Assembly (NCBI RefSeq): GCF_000974485.1
Contig: NZ_BBOM01000010.1
Span: 62,001-126,000 of the forward strand
Direction of reading: 5' to 3'
From: Streptomyces sp. NBRC 109706
GTDB lineage: Bacteria; Actinomycetota; Actinomycetes; Streptomycetales; Streptomycetaceae
Length of the DNA: 64,000 nt
Made by a program: the position numbers and the translations under genes
Notes under the pieces: generated by a model
The model's database searches: none
What the model was told of the DNA's origin: nothing
What the model saw: the letters and a program-made list of their open reading frames with translations, nothing else
Shown here: positions 62,322-64,000 of the stretch, piece by piece
Position numbering within the stretch: position 1 is the stretch's first letter
Layout of the letters: each line of letters opens with the position of its first letter

Positions 62322-63713
62322 ATGCCGGACACCACCGGTCCCCCCGTCGCCGTCATCGGGGCCGGCCCCGTCGGTCTCGCCGCCGCCGCCCATCTGCTCG
62401 AACGCGGCATCGAACCCGTGGTCCTGGAGCGCGGCACCCGCGCCGGCGCCGCGGTGCGCGAGTGGGGGCATGTGCGGTTGTTCTCCACCTGGCGCGAGTT
62501 GGTCGATCCGGCCGCCGAGCGGCTGCTGCTCCCGACCGGTTGGGCCCGCCCCGAGGACGACCGCTACCCGACCGGGGCCCAGTGGGCCGACGCATACCTC
62601 CAGCCGCTCGCCGCCGCGCTGGGCGAACGCGTCCGCTACGGCACCACCGTCACCGGCGTGGCCCGGGCCGGACGGGACCGGGTCGTGGACTCGGGTCGCG
62701 CCGCCCAGCCCTTCACCGTGCATCTGGCGCCCGCCGACGGCGGACGGATCGCGGCCCGGGCGGTCATCGACGCCTCCGGCACCTACGCCACCCCCAACCC
62801 CCTTGGCGCGGACGGCTATCCGGCCGCCGGGGAGCGCGCCCTGGCCGCCGAGGGACGCATCGGCTACCGCGTCCCGGACTTCAGCGACCCGGCCGTCCGC
62901 GCGGTGTTCGCCGGCGGGCGCACGGCCGTGGTCGGCGCCGGCGCCTCCGCGTTCACCGCGCTCGCCGGCCTGGCCGAGCTGGCCAGGGCCGAGGGCGGCG
63001 GCGGGACCCGCGCCGTATGGGTGCTGCGCAGGGGCATCTCAGGCGCCACGTTCGGCGGCGGCGACGCCGACCAGCTGCCCGCCCGTGGCGCCCTGGGGCT
63101 GGCCGCCAGGGCGGCCGTCGACGAGGGCCACGCGGTCGCGGTCACCGGCTTCCGCACCGTCGCCGTCGAACGCGCGGGCGAGGGGCTGGTGTTGGTCTCC
63201 GACGACGGCCGCCGCACCGAACCCGTCGACCGGATCGTCGTCCTCACCGGGCTGCGTCCCGATCTGACCTTCCTGTCCGAGGTCCGGCTCGGGCTGGACG
63301 AACGCCTCGCCGCGCCGACCGCCCTGGCCCCCCTGATCGACCCGAACCAGCACTCCTGCGGCACCGTCCACCCGCATGGCGTCGACGAACTGTCCCATCC
63401 CGAGGAGGACTTGTTCCTGGCCGGGATGAAGTCCTACGGCCGCGCCCCCACCTTCCTGGCCATGACCGGCTACGAGCAGGTGCGCTCGATCGCCGCCGCC
63501 CTGGCCGGGGACCTGGAGTCCGCGCGGCGGGTGGAGCTGACCCTGCCGGAGACGGGGGTGTGCGGCGGGTCGGGACTCTTCGACCGGGCCGCCCCCGGGG
63601 ACACCGGAACGGCCGGCGGATGCGGCGCCCCCGAACCCCGGCTCGTCCAACTCGGCGTCGGCGCCCCGGCGATGACGGAGACCGCGCCGCCGGGCGGCTG
63701 CTGCGGCTCCTGA
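62322..63713 (+). CDS. arsO: FAD-dependent oxidoreductase of the ars cluster (ArsO-like)
   Basis: This 463-residue flavoprotein has an N-terminal FAD fold (VAVIGAGPVGLAAAAHLLER, residues 9-28) and a second dinucleotide fold near residue 200 (TAVVGAGASAFTALAGLAEL). DASGTYATPNP and IVVLTGLRPDLTFL are typical of flavin monooxygenase-like proteins. The last 60 residues carry several cysteines (GVCGGSG, GGCGAP and a terminal GGCCGS), possibly for binding arsenite. Genes of this kind (arsO) occur in Streptomyces ars clusters and have been proposed to act as monooxygenases; the reaction here is unproven. GAGGAG precedes the ATG by 9 nt. Confidence 0.78.
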   Translation: MPDTTGPPVAVIGAGPVGLAAAAHLLERGIEPVVLERGTRAGAAVREWGHVRLFSTWRELVDPAAERLLLPTGWARPEDDRYPTGAQWADAYLQPLAAALGERVRYGTTVTGVARAGRDRVVDSGRAAQPFTVHLAPADGGRIAARAVIDASGTYATPNPLGADGYPAAGERALAAEGRIGYRVPDFSDPAVRAVFAGGRTAVVGAGASAFTALAGLAELARAEGGGGTRAVWVLRRGISGATFGGGDADQLPARGALGLAARAAVDEGHAVAVTGFRTVAVERAGEGLVLVSDDGRRTEPVDRIVVLTGLRPDLTFLSEVRLGLDERLAAPTALAPLIDPNQHSCGTVHPHGVDELSHPEEDLFLAGMKSYGRAPTFLAMTGYEQVRSIAAALAGDLESARRVELTLPETGVCGGSGLFDRAAPGDTGTAGGCGAPEPRLVQLGVGAPAMTETAPPGGCCGS

Positions 63714-63747
63714 CCGACCCGACGCCCCGGACGAACGGGGGCGGAGG

Positions 63748-64000
63748 TCACTCCAGGACGCCGCGTTCTATCCGCTCGAGACGGTCGGCGATCTCCGTGA
63801 GGCGGGAGCGCAACCAGCCGTCCTCGGCGTCGCGTTCCAGCCGGATGCGGCCGAAGGAGACCCCGAAGTAGAGGGCGGAGAGCACGGCGGGGGTCACGGT
63901 GTCGGCCACGCCCGAGCGGCGCATCGCCTCGCCTGCCGGGCCTGCGTCGCGGATCAGGCCGAGGAGCAGATGGCTGGCGGTGGTGAGATCGGAACCGTGC
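63748..64000 (-). CDS. Clp N-domain protein, C-terminal end (cut by the window edge)
   Basis: The last 83 codons of a gene that begins beyond the right edge read HGSDLTTASHLLLGLIRDAG and PAGEAMRRSGV, a ClpA/ClpB N-terminal (Clp R) repeat. A helical, charged tail follows (LRSRLTEIADRLERIERGVL) and no AAA module, so this is probably one of the short Clp-N proteins common in Streptomyces rather than a full chaperone. Its role cannot be judged from this fragment. Confidence 0.7.
   Translation of the reverse strand, partial: HGSDLTTASHLLLGLIRDAGPAGEAMRRSGVADTVTPAVLSALYFGVSFGRIRLERDAEDGWLRSRLTEIADRLERIERGVLE

Overview
The window is high-GC DNA with strong GGAGG-type ribosome sites, many GTG and TTG starts, and gene families typical of Streptomyces or a close relative: EACC1/caspase and XRE-NACHT conflict proteins, LacI-controlled sugar ABC operons, RICIN and discoidin-tailed secreted hydrolases, and TTG-started peptidoglycan-binding proteins. 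The density of broken insertion sequences and integrative-element remnants suggests a chromosome arm or other accessory region. The species cannot be told from the sequence.

Layout. 1-1.3 kb: the 5' part of a T7SS-signal/RHS polymorphic toxin, running off the left edge. 1.5-1.9 kb: IS5-type remnant. 2.0-10.9 kb: an L-fucose (or L-rhamnose) and galactan block with a mutarotase, LacI regulator, three-gene ABC importer, GH29 alpha-L-fucosidase and GH43-like enzyme with a RICIN tail. 10.9-11.1 kb: IS701-like remnant. 11.3-18.4 kb: a putative biological-conflict island, comprising a caspase-like protease fused to a UPF1-like SF1 helicase, its EACC1 partner, and an XRE-NACHT-transmembrane protein. 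18.7-22.9 kb: a secreted serine hydrolase, a small Cys/TM protein, a decayed STAND-like protein, an internally deleted serine recombinase and an IS5 scrap. 23.1-41.4 kb: a second polysaccharide block with a large secreted glycosidase, a low-complexity CG/CA-rich stretch, an ABC importer with a MalF-type large-loop permease, a DUF1680 protein, a heparinase II/III-like protein, a DUF2264 protein, a convergent GH127 enzyme and a LacI regulator. A defective IS4-family element carrying a lipoprotein gene sits between the convergent genes.

41.4-44.3 kb: a DUF2637 scrap, a GT2 glycosyltransferase and an apparently intact IS605-type element (tnpA/tnpB with both end hairpins). 44.3-47.8 kb: a membrane protein whose start abuts the IS605 end, an HTH-coiled coil-receiver protein, a small membrane protein and a frameshifted small gene. 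47.9-53.2 kb: two cell-wall proteins sharing a near-identical repeat block, divergent from a three-gene NarL-type signalling operon. 53.2-59.9 kb (all minus strand): phosphotransferase, MATE exporter, CHAT caspase-fold protein, a Cys-containing protein and a membrane protein. 60.0-63.7 kb: a LacI regulator and an arsenic-resistance set (arsC, arsR, divergent arsO-like). The right edge holds the end of a Clp N-domain protein.

How the genes may work together. The two carbohydrate blocks carry fucosidase, beta-1,3-galactanase-like, beta-L-arabinofuranosidase and lyase-like activities plus two importers, which would suit plant arabinogalactan-protein or pectic side chains (inference). The same 14-bp operator-like sequence lies over the second LacI gene's start and ahead of the distant ABC operon, arguing that they form one regulon. 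The most unusual content is the caspase-helicase/EACC1/NACHT island and the separate CHAT operon, which place two different caspase-fold effectors within 45 kb.
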